This document shows positions 18,313 to 32,157 of a DNA stretch of 64,000 bases, in pieces. The translations under genes were made by a program, and so were the position numbers. The stretch comes from Margaritifera margaritifera (taxonomy: Eukaryota > Mollusca > Bivalvia > Unionida > Margaritiferidae). The stretch covers positions 5,958,843 through 6,022,842 of the forward strand of contig JAQPZY010001626.1 of NCBI GenBank assembly GCA_029931535.1, written 5' to 3'. The stretch's first letter is position 1. Each line of letters begins with the position of its first letter. Under the pieces are notes generated by a model that saw only the letters and a program-made list of their open reading frames with translations, did not search any database and had not been told where the DNA came from.

Positions 18313-18640
18313 TTTAACCCATGCCTGCCACTGTTAGTTCATACCAAAACTTTTAATATTAGTGACCATGTGTTCAGTGGATTAAATCCCTTGATACTTA
18401 ACTACAAAACGTTTGATGTTAGTAACCATGTGTTCAGTGGATTAACTCATATCTGTCACTGTTTGTTAACTTAAAAGAAAAACAGCAAAAAGGTCTGATG
18501 TTGGTAACAATATGTTCAGTGGATTAGCTAATGCATGCCATTGTTAGTTAATTCAAAACGTCTGATGTTTTTAGCCATGTGTTCTGTGGTTTAACTCCTA
18601 CATGTCATTATTAGGTAATTTCAAACGTCCATCTTTTACG
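18313..18640. repeat. Minisatellite, about 70-80-bp unit
   Basis: Four to five diverged copies, each with a block close to gatgttagtaaccatgtgtt then cagtggatta, directly next to the foldback element. Confidence 0.7.
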
Positions 18641-19124
18641 GCATTTTGAATTTGTTGAGGCTTTCTCGTTCATTATATTTTGCCTCCTTCAAAGCGCGCA
18701 CAGATGACATCACCTGTAATCAACTGTACTTATTAATCGATAGGATAACAAAAAAGTGAAATTACGCGAAATGAAAGCTTTTAATGCGTAAAATGTCTTT
18801 AAGATTTCTAGAATTTCATACTATAAAAGAAAAACAAAACACCTAGTTTTTGTTAGAAGGCGAAATTGCAAATTTGGTGTTTAGAGCCTACATGGTAATC
18901 TGTTAAGTGCGAAAAGTGTCCTTTCTTAATAATGGTAATAGAAGGGTATCCACATTATGTGAATGTCCTTTTTTATTAATGGTGTCAGTATGCTATCTAA
19001 GTTATGTGAAGTATATAAAGACTTTCTCATATGCCCACATATTTTTTTGAGATGCAAGAACACAATTTTAGAATTCGCTGAAAATATACGTATATTTGGT
19101 TCTTCCTACATACAGTGGATTAAC
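18641..19124. other. Gene-free host-like DNA
   Basis: AT-rich; only short chance frames. Confidence 0.5.
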
Positions 19125-19133
19125 TATATATAT

Positions 19134-19210
<77 letters not shown>

Positions 19211-19246
19211 CCCTTACTTCCTTACTTCAGCACAGCGGATTAACCT

Positions 19247-19307
<61 letters not shown>
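19125..19307. repeat. Two (TA)n microsatellites
   Basis: Runs at 19,125-19,208 and 19,249-19,307. Each is preceded by a similar sequence ending cagyggattaac, so the two are likely duplicates. Confidence 0.95.
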
Positions 19308-19975
19308 TCTTTCTTGTATTCAGGACGTGTGACATCATAGCCTGAGTGTACTGTAGACATGCAAAGTTTCTACGTGCCGTCATCGCCTGAGTGTACTGTA
19401 AACATGAAAAGTGTTTACGTTTATGCCTGGTTCCATTGCACCCACACAGGGAACTAAGTTAGAGGATCAGCGCGAAAATTATGACAGTGATTTGTGAGTA
19501 GCACACGAATTGCATTCCATGACCCTTCGGAACATGCTTTACTTCTTTGCCCAAAGATCAACACTATTTGTTCTGTTTACAATTATCGCTTGAAAGCATG
19601 TATTCAATATACCAGTAAGATTACACACACACGTGTACTTGTTCGCAATGAAAACTATCTATGCGAGAAACGCCAATAAATAGAATTTGAAGAAAAATAA
19701 AGCTTTTGCTTATCGTTTAATTGTCAATTTCTACATCCAAGATGCAATAAGGTCCTTTTATCAAAATTGTTTCAAAGTGATACAATAAAAAACTGGAGTT
19801 TCCAATGTCAATACCTTTGCAAAAATGAGAGAGAGAGAGAGAGAGATACGCTGATAGACCTTAAATCCCCGTGCAACTATTGAAAATATATAACAATGCA
19901 TTTTGGGACAAATAAGAAAATATGCAGCTTTGATAAAAGTGATTGTAAAGATATTCTATTCTATTTACTACCGGA
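19308..19975. other. Gene-free DNA with short GA run
   Basis: Contains a (GA)n run near 19,828-19,846; nothing else supported. Confidence 0.5.
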
Positions 19976-20170
19976 GCTATATGTTCTTCATTTATATAAT
20001 TATACAAAATGATGCAAATTCATATTTTTCTTCTATGTATTACATAATTATATAAAATGATGCAAATTCATATTTTTCTCCTATATATTCAAGCTATATG
20101 TTCTTCATTTACATAATTATACAAAATGATGCAAATTCATATTTTTCTTCTATGTATTCAAGCTTAAAAG
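19976..20170. repeat. Minisatellite with nested units
   Basis: Three copies of a roughly 60-bp block built on acataattatacaaaatgat and gcaaattcatatttttcttc. Confidence 0.75.
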
Positions 20171-21619
20171 ACAACACAATTCATTTCTCACACATGGTCT
20201 TGAAAGTGAATGAATACATGAGACATATTCTTTGTGATAATTCGATTAAATGGGAATAAATGAGATATATTCTGTGTAATATTAAATGAGAAACGACTTC
20301 TGTTTAAAAATATTCGATTTTTGTGAAATCTGCTATCTTAATTGTTATTGTTAAAGCTAGAACAGTATCAATTATTTTCGTCAACTTCCTAATTGCCATT
20401 ATGAGAAAGTAAACTGATTTATAAGCATGTATGTCCAGGCTAAATAACAGAGATATAAATGTGTGTAATAGATACACATACACACGCCTTTAATCAGTCG
20501 GGACACTTCCATAACAATAAAATAAGAAAATTCTGTTTTGGATCTGTATGCATAGAGGAAAAATGTTTCTTTTTTGTAATATATTAAGCTAACTGTTGTC
20601 TAAAACATATATGTCAACAGTTAGAGAAACAAATAGGTATTTTTTCAATGCTCACACAGCATCTTTATTTAACATTTAAACAGTGATGTATTCAATAGAA
20701 CTCCATACGATAATTGTGTGTGGTGTTACAAATTGTGGAAAAACAAAGTATATTTTAGACTTGATTGAAACCGAATATAAGTCCTGTATTACAATGCTGT
20801 CATTATCTGTCCAATAATTTCGTGGAACAAGACTTACACTAGGAAAGGGTTAGTTAAAGATGGCAAAGTAACTGTGATAGATTCGGGTAATTAGATAAAT
20901 GGTTATTATATTTTATGAATGTTTACCAGACTACTTATATTTTGTTTGCGATAGACGATTGTGCTTACTTAGAAGAGGAAAAGAAGATGGAAATAAATCT
21001 AACCAACTTAGCGTTCAGCGCTAAACATTATGATATATATGTTTGGGAGATAATGCAAATAAACAATGTTGTCATTAAGGAGCGAACAAGAATATTTAAG
21101 CGGTCTCTTACTCCAAAGATAAAATGTAGCTGAAAAATAGGTATGAGGAAAATGGTGTGGAACATGTAGTTATGAGGTTTGAGCTTGCTGAAAAGTCGAA
21201 ACAAAATTTAAAAATAAAGAACTTAAAATGAGGTTGGAATATCCGTGTGATTTAAAGGTTGTATAGTAACCATATGGTAAAGTTTTGATATTATCCATTG
21301 AATATCTGTTGTCGTCCTAGAAAGGAAAAAAGAAATCCCTGAAACTTTTTTACAGTAATGTTATATAACTCATGCTAATTTGACTTCATTTAATTCATTT
21401 CCTTGTAATTTATACTTTGATTAAACAGTTTAAGCTTTCTGCATATACAATTCTTAATTGTTTCATGATGACAGAGTTCCTAATACCCTTATATACCTTT
21501 ATATCTGTGTTAGTTCAATGTGAATAGAGCTTACTTCTGAGACCCGAGAGTTCTTAAACAGATGTATCGTTCATTTCCTCTTTGATTAATCCAACATCTG
21601 TTTTTCTTACTTATGGTAT
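20171..21619. other. Gene-free host-like DNA
   Basis: AT-rich. A 72-codon frame at 20,915-21,133 has no recognisable content. Confidence 0.4.
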
Positions 21620-21885
21620 GTAATAAATGCTACCTTTCTTGTAATCACTAGTACCATAAAACTAAATGTTATCTTTCTTGTAATCACAAGTATCATAGAA
21701 ATAAATGTTATTTTAAATGTAATCACTTGCATCATTCAACAAAATGTTGTTTTCATGTAATAACTTGTTTAATAAATCTTAATGTTATCTTTCTTGCAAT
21801 CACAAGTATAATAGAACTAAATGTAATCTTTCATGTAACCACTTGTATCATAAAACTAAATGTCTCTTTCGTGTAGCAGCAAAAG
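21620..21885. repeat. Minisatellite, about 39-40-bp unit
   Basis: Six to seven diverged copies of a unit containing aaatgttatctttcttgtaa then tcac(t/a)agta. Confidence 0.75.
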
Positions 21886-24475
21886 TTATGTTTTAGTATG
21901 AACAAATACCGAGTCTGTCCCTGTCGTTATTTATTGGAATCCTATCGCCATCTTTATTTTTAGTTTATTGTACTGCAATGCATATATCAAACATTTTGAT
22001 AAGTTCAGCACTATAAATCATCTGTAAATAGGTTCCGTTAATTTGACTTTTGTATTCTTCATAGTTACAGGAACCAAATTCTAATCTATTAATGTTTTCT
22101 TTACAACATAATAAGACTTGCTGATATTTGAACTTCTTTGAAGCGAATATATTAGTACAACTCATTTCTTTTGTAATGCTTCCATCTGCTTTCCAAATAC
22201 AGCGTTATTCAGTAGTTTTAAGAAAAAAAGCTTCTTAAATTATTGGTTGCTTTTTGTTTTAAATTTGGATTGCGTTTAATGTATACCTTTTAAAAAGTTC
22301 TTACTCAACTAATACTACTCTTTATATATTTTTGTTAAAATTATTTTTTACAGATTGAAATTTAATTAATGAGTTACTTATTTCTCTTTCTACATAATAA
22401 GTTAGGTAATGTTGGTTTTGTTCCTTTCTATTATCTATCAACTGTTTTTGTGGTGGTGATAAATCAGCTATCTTGTCATCATTGTTTGTGGTACTTAAAT
22501 ATATTTTTTGAAATAATCGTGTAGATATATTGGTACATCTAAATCGACTTCTAAAATAACACCTGTTGTATCATCATAATTCCACTTCATTAATTTATTT
22601 TTGGATTATTTTAATTAATCCTGGTGCACTATTATAATAATCTAGATTTAATTGATAATTTTGTATCCAGGCAGATCAAAATTCTTCAGCATTATTACAC
22701 CCCATTAAGGTATCTTTTTTACCTACTATGAACATCACTAAGAGATTTTAGTTTACATACTGGTTGCATTCTTCTGCTATCCGCTATCCCTTCACCTATG
22801 AGAATTGAGTAAAATATTCCTATTGGTTGCAGCTCGGTTTCTTTAAACCTATCAAGGCATCAATATAAGTCATTATGGGCAAAAAAAAGTCTTTTGTTAA
22901 AAACATTGTTTCCAATATGTTCAAATGTTTTCTTTCTGTAATTCTAGCCAGTCTTATATAGAGTATCGCATCACTTTGCTCCCTTCGCGTATCAATAATC
23001 TAATAAACATTCATTGATACATCAAATTCTTTTTCAAAATCATTAATAGTATTTTTCTTTATTGTATGTCTTGTTTGTCTATTTGTATTACCTCGAGGAA
23101 TGGGTAGAATTGATTCAATGGCATAAAATAATTTATTTTTCAATATTTTGAACTTTAACTCAGACTTTATTTGCCTTTACCCACTGGTGTAATTCAAGAT
23201 ATATGATCCACAGCTACCTATAATAGGCTGGTATATATCTGCGTGCAATATTGAATAACTTAATTTACTAACGATCCAGTTTCGATCTGCACATATTTTC
23301 TTTCCAAATTTTGCTTGCAGCATTTCAAATAGGTTATAAACTAGTTTTGTATTTCATTTCTTTTATGATATTGAATGATTTTGTTTTCTGAAACCAGTTT
23401 CTACTGAGTGATGTTTGTGATGACTGTAATTGCTGAATTGATAATGAAAAATCTAACTAATCTAATAGAACTTTCACTAAACCAAAATCTGTCAGTTTTC
23501 TTATTATAATTGTTTGCAATGGAATTACTTTTCTAGTAGGAACACATATTGAAGGTGATATGAATGTACTTTTAGTTTTTGATACTGGCGCGTCAATTCA
23601 ATTTGGTCGACTTACACCCTCTTCTACACCTTTTGATATTGGTATATCGATTCATGTTTTTTTTTATTGTACTAGTATTATTTCATTTAAATAAATATGA
23701 CGAAACTTAGGTTCTCTATGAGCACAATATGAATGTTTAGTTATAGTCCTTCAACAATCACATACAATTTTCTTTTGATTCTTTTCTTTTATGATAATAT
23801 TTACTATACTATATTTTCAGCTTGAGGTCAACATGTTTCCATATCTTTCACAGCGTTGGTATCTTGTGTTTTCATTTTTGTTTTCTTCTTAATCAATTCG
23901 TTGTTCCACATTACATCTGTCAGTACTCATGTATGTTTTAATTTGTATTTTTTATTAATGAATTTAACGTTTGAATTACTTTTTACAATAATTGTACCAT
24001 AAACATTATTTAAAGTGATCAATTATCTCAGCTATTCTTTTCGGTTCAAATTCTTTAATCAAGGCAAACTTTAAGTCCTTTTTGTTCAACAATATTTATG
24101 ACATTGTAAAAAAAAGTATGTATACTTATGTACTTAGAGATGTCTGAATGTCATTGATAATAAATGAATCATATTGGTATCCAAGAGTTTGCTGCAATAA
24201 GAACAAAAACTTAATGATTAATTCCAAAAGTATTTTCCCATCAAAATAACAAAATACTTAATTATTATCATAATTGGCTGCAATTTATTTTGAGGTGGTT
24301 CGTCAAATTCTAGAGAGACCAATTTGATGTTGACTATTTTGTTTGGATGTCAAACTATATTTTTCGATCTTGTTCCCAGCTGTTAAAAAATAATGTCATA
24401 TCCCTTCCATTTTAACAGTACATGTTTTTTTTTCCTTTTTACATTTAATTATTTTTAAAGTTTTTGAAATGTTTT
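21886..24475. other. Very AT-rich DNA, probably decayed body of a second Polinton
   Basis: No usable frame. It lies directly downstream (minus-strand sense) of a recognisable Polinton integrase remnant, so it may hold other genes of that element in an unrecognisable state. Composition is extremely AT-rich compared with the first element. Confidence 0.35.
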
Positions 24476-25245
24476 CATTTTTGTACAAATCTTTTTCCTT
24501 GTCGAATAGTGAGAATTCCTCCTCGAAAAATATATCATCAATATTCTCTTCATTTAAGTCTTCTAATTAGTAGACAACTACATCGCCTATTATCACCTTT
24601 CCCACTTTGAGTATCTCCTCTGTAAAATTAGGTAGATATAAGTTCCTATAGATAGATTTATATCTTGAAATTCTAACTGTTTTACCACTTTCGATATTCA
24701 GCTGCTCCTATTGTTAGTTGTTAGGTAAAATAACAGATCAATGTAGACTTTAGATTTGTTTGGTATGTCATGCCTTAGATGATGCCGTGTCTGTAAATAT
24801 ATGATGTGTTATTATATCTCTCAATCAGATTAAAGCCCATTTTCTGGTTTCATTTTGAGTGAAATATTTCCACATTTTAGTTTTCAAAGTTCTGTTAAAC
24901 TTACCTGTTTAAGATATTTTTATCAGGGTATGTAGACAAATTGTCAGTGTTCTTTTTTTTCAGGCAACTCCTTAACTTTCTTGATATACAATTATATTAA
25001 TTCAACATATTATATCTTTGTTAGTTTTCACTCCTTGAAGATACATGAAAGCACGCCGTGTATACCATCACTTAATTTCGCCTTAACTTTCAAGCTATGC
25101 ATATTTTCATAAATATCTATGACAGTAAAATGCATTTTAATAAGTTGTTATCCTTCTTGTATGCTTGCAAATCGGCTATATCTGCCTGCCATTGCGAATC
25201 AATGTCCTTGACATTAATCTTATTGTATATTAGTCTAGGTCGGTC
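24476..25245 (-). pseudogene. Second, heavily decayed Polinton-type integrase
   Basis: Read on the minus strand across shifting frames, blocks follow in the right order: DIDSQWQADIADL (first catalytic Asp, near 25,200), FTVIDIY (near 25,115), FNRTLKTKMWKYFTQNETRK (near 24,860), RISRYKSIYRNLYLPNF (near 24,670) and an acidic C-terminal part ending near 24,476. The Glu expected before FNRTLK seems replaced, and many stops are present. It is clearly distinct from the integrase at 5.7-6.8 kb and much older. Confidence 0.7.
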
Positions 25246-25786
25246 TGATGCTTAAGATACCCCAACACGGGTTCTAACTCAACGTAAAGTTTTTCCTAGT
25301 GTGCGCGTCGACAAAGTCAAATATACATTGTCATCGTTTAATGCAAAACCGAATTATTTTCATGCCTTATTCCGTGACACAGTTAGCAAATATTATGAGC
25401 TAGACCACTACAAGCATACAAAACACAAAATTACATACAATTTGAGTTTCCCTTGTAGAAAACATAGATGATCAATGAAAAGGATTTCATCGGCTTTGCC
25501 ACTTTTATTATGTACAGTGGCATCAATTCTATGATCACAATGATTAAAATCTCTTAAATATAAAAGGTAACATTTATTGAATTTTACAACACAAAGCTAC
25601 ATGCATTCAATCCATCCTTGTATGGCCTTGCTATTTAAATTAAGGTACTCATTGGAAATATCTGACATCATAAACTTAATCCAATTTAGAAATGATGTAC
25701 AAAATACTAGCTATATACCTGGTATCATTAAGTAAAACAATCATGCAGTTTACAAGTGATTACAAGTTAGCCATTAGAAAAAGATA

Positions 25787-26870
25787 ACTATATATATATG
25801 AAGCACATTGAAAGCTCATGGTCCTGTCCACAAAACTAGCTATATGTATCAAGCACATATAAAGCTCATGGTCCTGTCCACAAAACTAGCTATATGTATC
25901 AAGCACATCTAAAGCTCATAGTCCTCTCCACAAAACTAGCTATATGTATCAAGCACATTTAAAGCTCATGGTCCTGTCCACAAAACAAGCTATATGTATC
26001 AAGCACATTTAAAGCTCATGGTCCTGTCCACAAAACAAGCTATATGTATCAAGCACATCTAAAGCTCATAGTCCTCTCCACAAAACTAGCTATATGTATC
26101 AAGCACATATAAAGCTCATGGTCCTGTCCACAAAACTAGCTATTTTATCAAGCACATTTAAAGCTCATGGTCCTGTTCACAAAAACTATCTATATGTATC
26201 AAGCACATTTAAAGATCATAATCCTGTCATCAAAACTAGCTATATGTATCAAGCACGTTTAAAGCTCATAATCCTGTCCACAAAACTAGCTATGTGTATC
26301 AAGCACATTTAAAGCTCATGGTCCTGTCAACAAAACTAGCTATATGTATCAAGCACATTTAAGGCTCATGATTCTGTCCACAAAACAAGCTATATGTATC
26401 CAACACATTTAAAGCTCATGGTCCTGTCCACAAAAACTGGCTATATGTATCAAGCACATCTAAATCTCGTTGCCCTGTCCACAAAACTAGCTATATGTAT
26501 CAAGCACATTTAAAGCTCGTAGCCCTGTACAAAAACTAGCTCTATGTATCAGACACATCTAAAGCTCATAGCCCTGTACAAAAACTAGCTATATGTACCA
26601 AGCACATTTAAAGCTCATAGCCCTGTACAAAAACTAGCTATATGTATCAAGCACATTTAAAGCTCATAGCCCTGTACAAAAACTAGCTATATGTCTCAAG
26701 CACATGGAAGCATCATGAGCACGTAGGAAAACTAGCTATATGTAATAAGCACATTCAAAGTTCACGGCCTTGTACACAAACCCAGCCGTATGTATCCGGT
26801 ACATTGAAAGGCTTATGGCCCTGTATAACAAATAGCTAAATGCATCAAACATATTAAATCATTATGACCA
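25787..26870. repeat. 50-bp satellite array (copy 1)
   Basis: About 21 copies. Consensus contains caaaactagctatatgtatc and aagcacatttaaagctcatg. Units are almost exactly 50 bp in the first half and more diverged toward the right. Frames across it are chance translations. Confidence 0.9.
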
Positions 26871-28350
26871 GGGTTGGAGTTAGCAGTCGGAACTAGGTTC
26901 CGTTTGGAACTACTTGATCTATCTTGCGTTTGATCACAAGTTTATATTTCAATGCCTTCAATCAAATCCTTTTAGCATTACGTTCTTTTAAGCATACATT
27001 TTAAAGACCATTTCACACTGGATGCGCATGCTTTGTGCACATGCTTTAATATCGTATTTACAACCTTGGTTATCCCGATATTGCGACAATCCAATTCATC
27101 CTAACCAAAAACAAAAGAAGAATACAACATTTTTTCCCTATACTCTCAATTACCTCCTTGTTGTTTCCTTCCCTTGGATCGATTGTATTATTACAACGGA
27201 CTGCTTTTTGCCAGCTATCTAAATTACAACACAGCAAACAGAGACTGGGAAAAGTATATTAAAGTTAGTGTATAAATGCTATAAGATATATAAAAAGATA
27301 ATTTAACACTCGTTGCAGACGGCGGAAGCTTTTAAAATTTTAAATTCAGTAAACAGCATATGCTTCATTTATGACTACGATCAAAACAATGTGGATTTTA
27401 GCTGGTGGTCCACTGAAGTAAACAATATCTTCAAGCTTTAACAAGCTCAACAAAGACATTTTATCATTTGACCTTTAGACTAAAGTGAATCTTTATCGGG
27501 TGTGGACTGAATACAATGTCAAACTTCATGTTCTGTGATTGTGTAAGCTATTGCCGACCCTAACCAAGGCACACACACAAACATAAAAACAACGAACAAC
27601 ACGATTGTTTGTATATCATCTGAATGACCTCCTTCCTGTTTCCTTGCATTAATTCGACCGGATAATTTAGGAAACATAATCCAGTTAGGAGTGACAACAA
27701 AACAAGGTAGATTGTGGCTAGTGATCCATTGAAGTAAACATCATGTCACAATTTGAATGGCAAAAGCTCCACGTCGAGGGTCTGTCATTTGACCTTTAGA
27801 CTAAAGTTCATCTACATCTGATATGGACTCTACAAAAGGAAGTCAAATAGTTTCTTCACCAAATATCAATATCAACATAGAGTTCGTTGTTGTTAGAATC
27901 GTGCAAACAGATTCAAATTATTCGGGACCCGTGAAAAAGAAAACCTCATATTTATTATTGTAATATGCATTATTTCCATGCAATACTAGTTTAAATAAGT
28001 AATGGCCAGTAAGAGAGCAATCTTTATTAATCATAAATTTGCATAATTAGGATAGGAGGCTCGAAATTCAAAAGCTTTAAGGTACGATTACTTTAATTTG
28101 ATGGAGAGAAGAACACAACAAAACGTAACTTATTTATTCCAAAAATGCAAATACTACAACTTGTTCCTCAATTGAGATTTGTACTGAAACGGCACGCAAA
28201 AGCATTATCGATCGCATTTATCTTTTGGCTTTTGTAGCCAAGATTTAGTTTTAAAAATTATTTTTTTGCAATTTATTTTTACTGACATCGATTATCAGCC
28301 ATGGCTTGCACAATTTAATATAACTGCCTAAGATGTTGTTCCTATAAAAA
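26871..28350. other. Gene-free DNA in duplicated segment
   Basis: No supported gene; strongly conserved in copy 2, which reflects duplication and not necessarily function. Confidence 0.5.
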
Positions 28351-28456
28351 TAATTATATGTGCACAACTTCAACACATTCTGCTTTTATTTTAATTCTTC
28401 TAAGCATCATCAAATCTTTCATTTGTTAAGGTTGTTGTATCACGGAGAGGCCAGTA

Positions 28457-28537
28457 ATGTTTGTACAATCTCTGTTGATATTGTTGGTGACTTTCCAAGT
28501 GACCTCTGCCTGATATTGCACAATGCTCCCATTGCAG
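28457..28537 (+). pseudogene. Signal-peptide exon, inactivated copy
   Basis: Same 27-codon exon as at 44,190-44,270 but TGC-GAT has become TGA-TAT, so a TGA at 28,511-28,513 truncates it just after the signal peptide. Splice-donor-like CAG/gt is retained. Confidence 0.35.
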
Positions 28538-28599
28538 GTATCCATGTGTCCTGAACGTGTTAAAACAGGTTGGTTAAAGTTGAAGTAAATTTATAGGAT

Positions 28600-30724
28600 T
28601 CACGCTTCTACTCAAGTAACAAAGCAAAAGAATAATTTTGATCATGATGATGGTAGTAGTGATGGTGGTGATGGTCGTGACAAACAATCAAATAATAATA
28701 TGTCCTACACTGCTTATACTGCTACTACTGCCGCTATTATAAAACGTGTTGTTACATGCATTGATTCTAACCACCAAGGGTCTTTTAAAACAAAAAACAG
28801 AAATTAATGTCTTACGTCCACTAAAACTTGATTTTTTGATAGGATTTTCCATTTCAAACAGCAAATCGTACGCATGCACCAACTAGATAATATTGTTATT
28901 GTAGTCTTTAATATTAAATATATGAAATAATAAGCGAATACTTCACCCAAAGTGTGAATCAGCGGTAGAACCATGGAAAATAAATGTAACAGACAGACAA
29001 TATTGTTTGTTTGTATTACAGCTGTCTTGAGGTAAATTATGTAAATTTGCTTTTGAAGAGAAGGACATATATGCCTGGTACAGGTACACATTATATATGT
29101 TGCCACAAAATGCTGTCATCGTCTAGATTAAGATAAAATAGATCACAAAAATCAGTTCGACATTATTATGACGAACATGCTTTAATATGTTATGTTTTAT
29201 TTTTTAAAGGGGTGTGTGTGTGACTGTCTTCTAATTACTATTGACTAAGTCAGTATTACTATTTACCAAGTCAGTAACGTGGTGACTTTGAAAAGAAGGA
29301 ACCAGTTTATAATCTTACAATGGATTTATGTAATGATGTTATGAGACGGCTGAGTCATTTTAAACAGAGCAAGTTTGAGGTCTCGCATGATAATCAATCA
29401 ATCGAGCAAATTATTTGATACTGTCACTTGACGGTAACGACACACGCTGTACAGTTTCTATTGTCTACCAATGGGTTAATATTGGGTGGACTGTTTTCAG
29501 CTGCTTGTGACATACTGAGTGTAGTTTGGGAATCCGACCAAGTATCAGTCAACCAGGAACATGATATTTTTAAAGCGTGAAAATGGTCGAGTGCGAATAA
29601 TGATGACGTCTTGTGTCCCCGATTATGATTAATGTCATATTATGTAGCAAACTATGGCGGATCCCAGTGTTTGTCATCTAGCTTTTTAAATGAGATGGGT
29701 AACACTCTATTACACTTTAATTGAAACTATGTCGTCATGCCAACACAAAAAGATCCAACCCATGACAAAAGGTGAAGCGTGTTCCCTGTCACAGCACTGT
29801 CAAGACATGAATCATGTCATAGTCGCTTTCATCAGATCATAATGCACACAATTGAATAATGACGTATTAGAAATCAGTCAAGCTCATTTATTTCTTTTCT
29901 GGCTAATATCCATCACGATGTCCCCTTTCCTCGTTTTTCCCTTGATTCTGTACGTTTTCTGCAGAATAATTATTATTCTCAATTGTTCGAAATTTGAATC
30001 CTTATTAGCGACGAAATTCAGCTTGAAATGGTCATTAAACACATTGAGAAAACTGGTTCTTGTATTCGCAGACAAGAAATAAATTCTCATCAATCTAAGA
30101 TGGTTAGAATCTAAGATGGAAACATTCTCATCACCAACCCTTAATATAATCAAGAATCGATGGATTATGAATCGTATCTGGTGCTAAATCACAGAAGGTA
30201 ACTGCATGACACATCTTAGATGTATATTAGGCGAAACAACTGGAACGTTTCCTACCGTAAGTTTAGGTTTATTTACAGTTAGATCGTTAAATTATGACCT
30301 GGAAACACTTAAGTGACCAATCATTTAACTTTTTTTTTTTTGGAGTGGGGGGGGGGGGATGATGTAGGTAGTCATGGTTTTTTTCGCGTCGTGATTGTTT
30401 TCTTCTTTTATCTCAAGATAATAAATTCTTTCAAAAATATAATAGCTATATTAGGGAATTTTTCCCTATCAATCCAGGCAAGAATATATTTTTGAAGCCA
30501 ATAGATGGCTGGCAATTTTTCTCCCAAAAAAACTCCATCCTTCCACCCCCACTCACTGCATCCCTCACACCCTTCCCCCGCTCCGCGAAAAATAAAATGT
30601 CGTTCCCTAAAATGCAGGAACTTCTGTAAGTTCTGTGTATATCCCAAATGTGAGTTAATTGTGGAAAATGCTTTAAAGTGATTTTATGCTGTTGCATAAT
30701 TTTGTAAGTGCTGTACATCACGGA
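28600..30724. other. Gene-free DNA in duplicated segment
   Basis: Includes CAT/TGA-rich simple sequence near 28,640-28,720 and a G run near 30,348. No gene supported. Confidence 0.5.
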
Positions 30725-31256
30725 TGGTGATTTTGCCGGCGGATCAGTAAAACACAGTACTCACTAATCCGTTTGGGCAGTGAAAATTTCCACCGGTCAC
30801 CTATCGTAATAGTTAAGTACTTAAGAAGTTGTCGTAAGTCGGCATTTCCTTTCATGGTTAATTGATCTGTTTATTTTGTTAATTGAGCATCTACCAATAT
30901 ACTGCAATTGACAAGGACAAATGAATGCACGCGGAGCAAATGGACAAGTTTTAAACCAATCATCCACCCATCAAGTAAATTAGTGTGATTATTGTCAAAA
31001 CAGTTTTCGCGCACGTGAAACTAGCCTGGTGTAATACCCCCAGCACTGATCTTATTACCGATGATAATAAAATGTATAGGGCTCAGGCTAATATTGACCA
31101 ATTTGAAAAGGTCGCGTTCGCCAAGGAATAATCCATAATTATACCGAACAATGTGTTTTAATAAACACTCAATACATTGTGCGGTGACAATTGTAAACAT
31201 GTGGAAGTATTTTCAAGATGCGCAGCCTACACCGAAACGGCAGAAATTAGATGTTG

Positions 31257-31259
<3 letters not shown>

Positions 31260-31314
<55 letters not shown>
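31260..31314. repeat. (GA)n microsatellite
   Basis: About 27 perfect GA units at the inner end of the left arm; a shorter CT run sits at the matching place in the right arm (33,745-33,777). Confidence 0.95.
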
Positions 31315-31317
<3 letters not shown>

Positions 31318-31319
31318 AT

Positions 31320-32125
31320 CGCAAATATGATCAGTAGAAGAGACTAAGAAATTAAGGCGGGATCAGTAATTAATTTATTATGGTAATCCTGCGGGTTAGT
31401 GAAAACAAATTCTAATTTCGAGCCCTGCATGTACCTACTAATAATAAACAGTGGAAGAGGGCATTACCATTATATTCGCAGGGGGAAACAAAATCAATAT
31501 TTGGTGCCCAACCATATCATTTACAAATACAGAAATATTTCTCTAATATTATCCTCATTTATTTTAATTAAAAAATGTTGTTACTGTATATCCTCTGATC
31601 ACATACTCTGCTAGTATTCTATTTTATGACTGGTGAGCATAGATATGTGTGCCACATATTAACCTATCCAACACAAATGAAGTGGCTGTCGTTACTGCAT
31701 TATGTTATTCAATACTGGTGATGATGATTGTCCATGAACCATTCATGGTCCAAAAATGCAAATTTAGACGTCTGTCTAAATCAGATTTCAGTTATAACGA
31801 AAACAAAAAACCAAAGATGTGCATAGTACTAATGATATATCTGTTTGCTTTAAATTAAAACTGATGATAAAAATGCACTATTGAAACTGACTGAAAAAGG
31901 CTGTAGTTTCTTATGATTCCCAAACTCATTGATTTTAGTACAAGTATAGCAGTAATGGGTTAAACAAATTTAAAATATAACTAATAATTAAAAAACTTAA
32001 AAAGACGATCGCCTGTAGTAATGTAATTTTGCGAGTTGAAGTTTTCTCCACTTTCGAAGAAAAGCAAATAGAAAAAAGAGCTACATTTGAGCTCTAAAAA
32101 CACTGGACAAGACAATGACATGGTT

Positions 32126-32157
<32 letters not shown>

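Larger units (their letters stand above)
25375..30620. repeat. Segmental duplication, copy 1
   Basis: Collinear with 40,460-46,060 over about 5 kb, diverged by many small changes. Clear anchors include the segment at 27,480-28,560 versus 43,205-44,290 and that at 29,830-30,250 versus 45,370-45,770. Copy 1 lacks the retrotransposon found in copy 2 and has a longer 50-bp satellite array. Confidence 0.85.

Noticed and set aside
26094..26312. 72-codon frame inside the 50-bp satellite
   Set aside because: By-product of repeat phase; period is not a multiple of three and units vary.
25787..26870. CRISPR array
   Set aside because: Units are contiguous 50-bp satellite repeats without unique spacers, in eukaryotic DNA.
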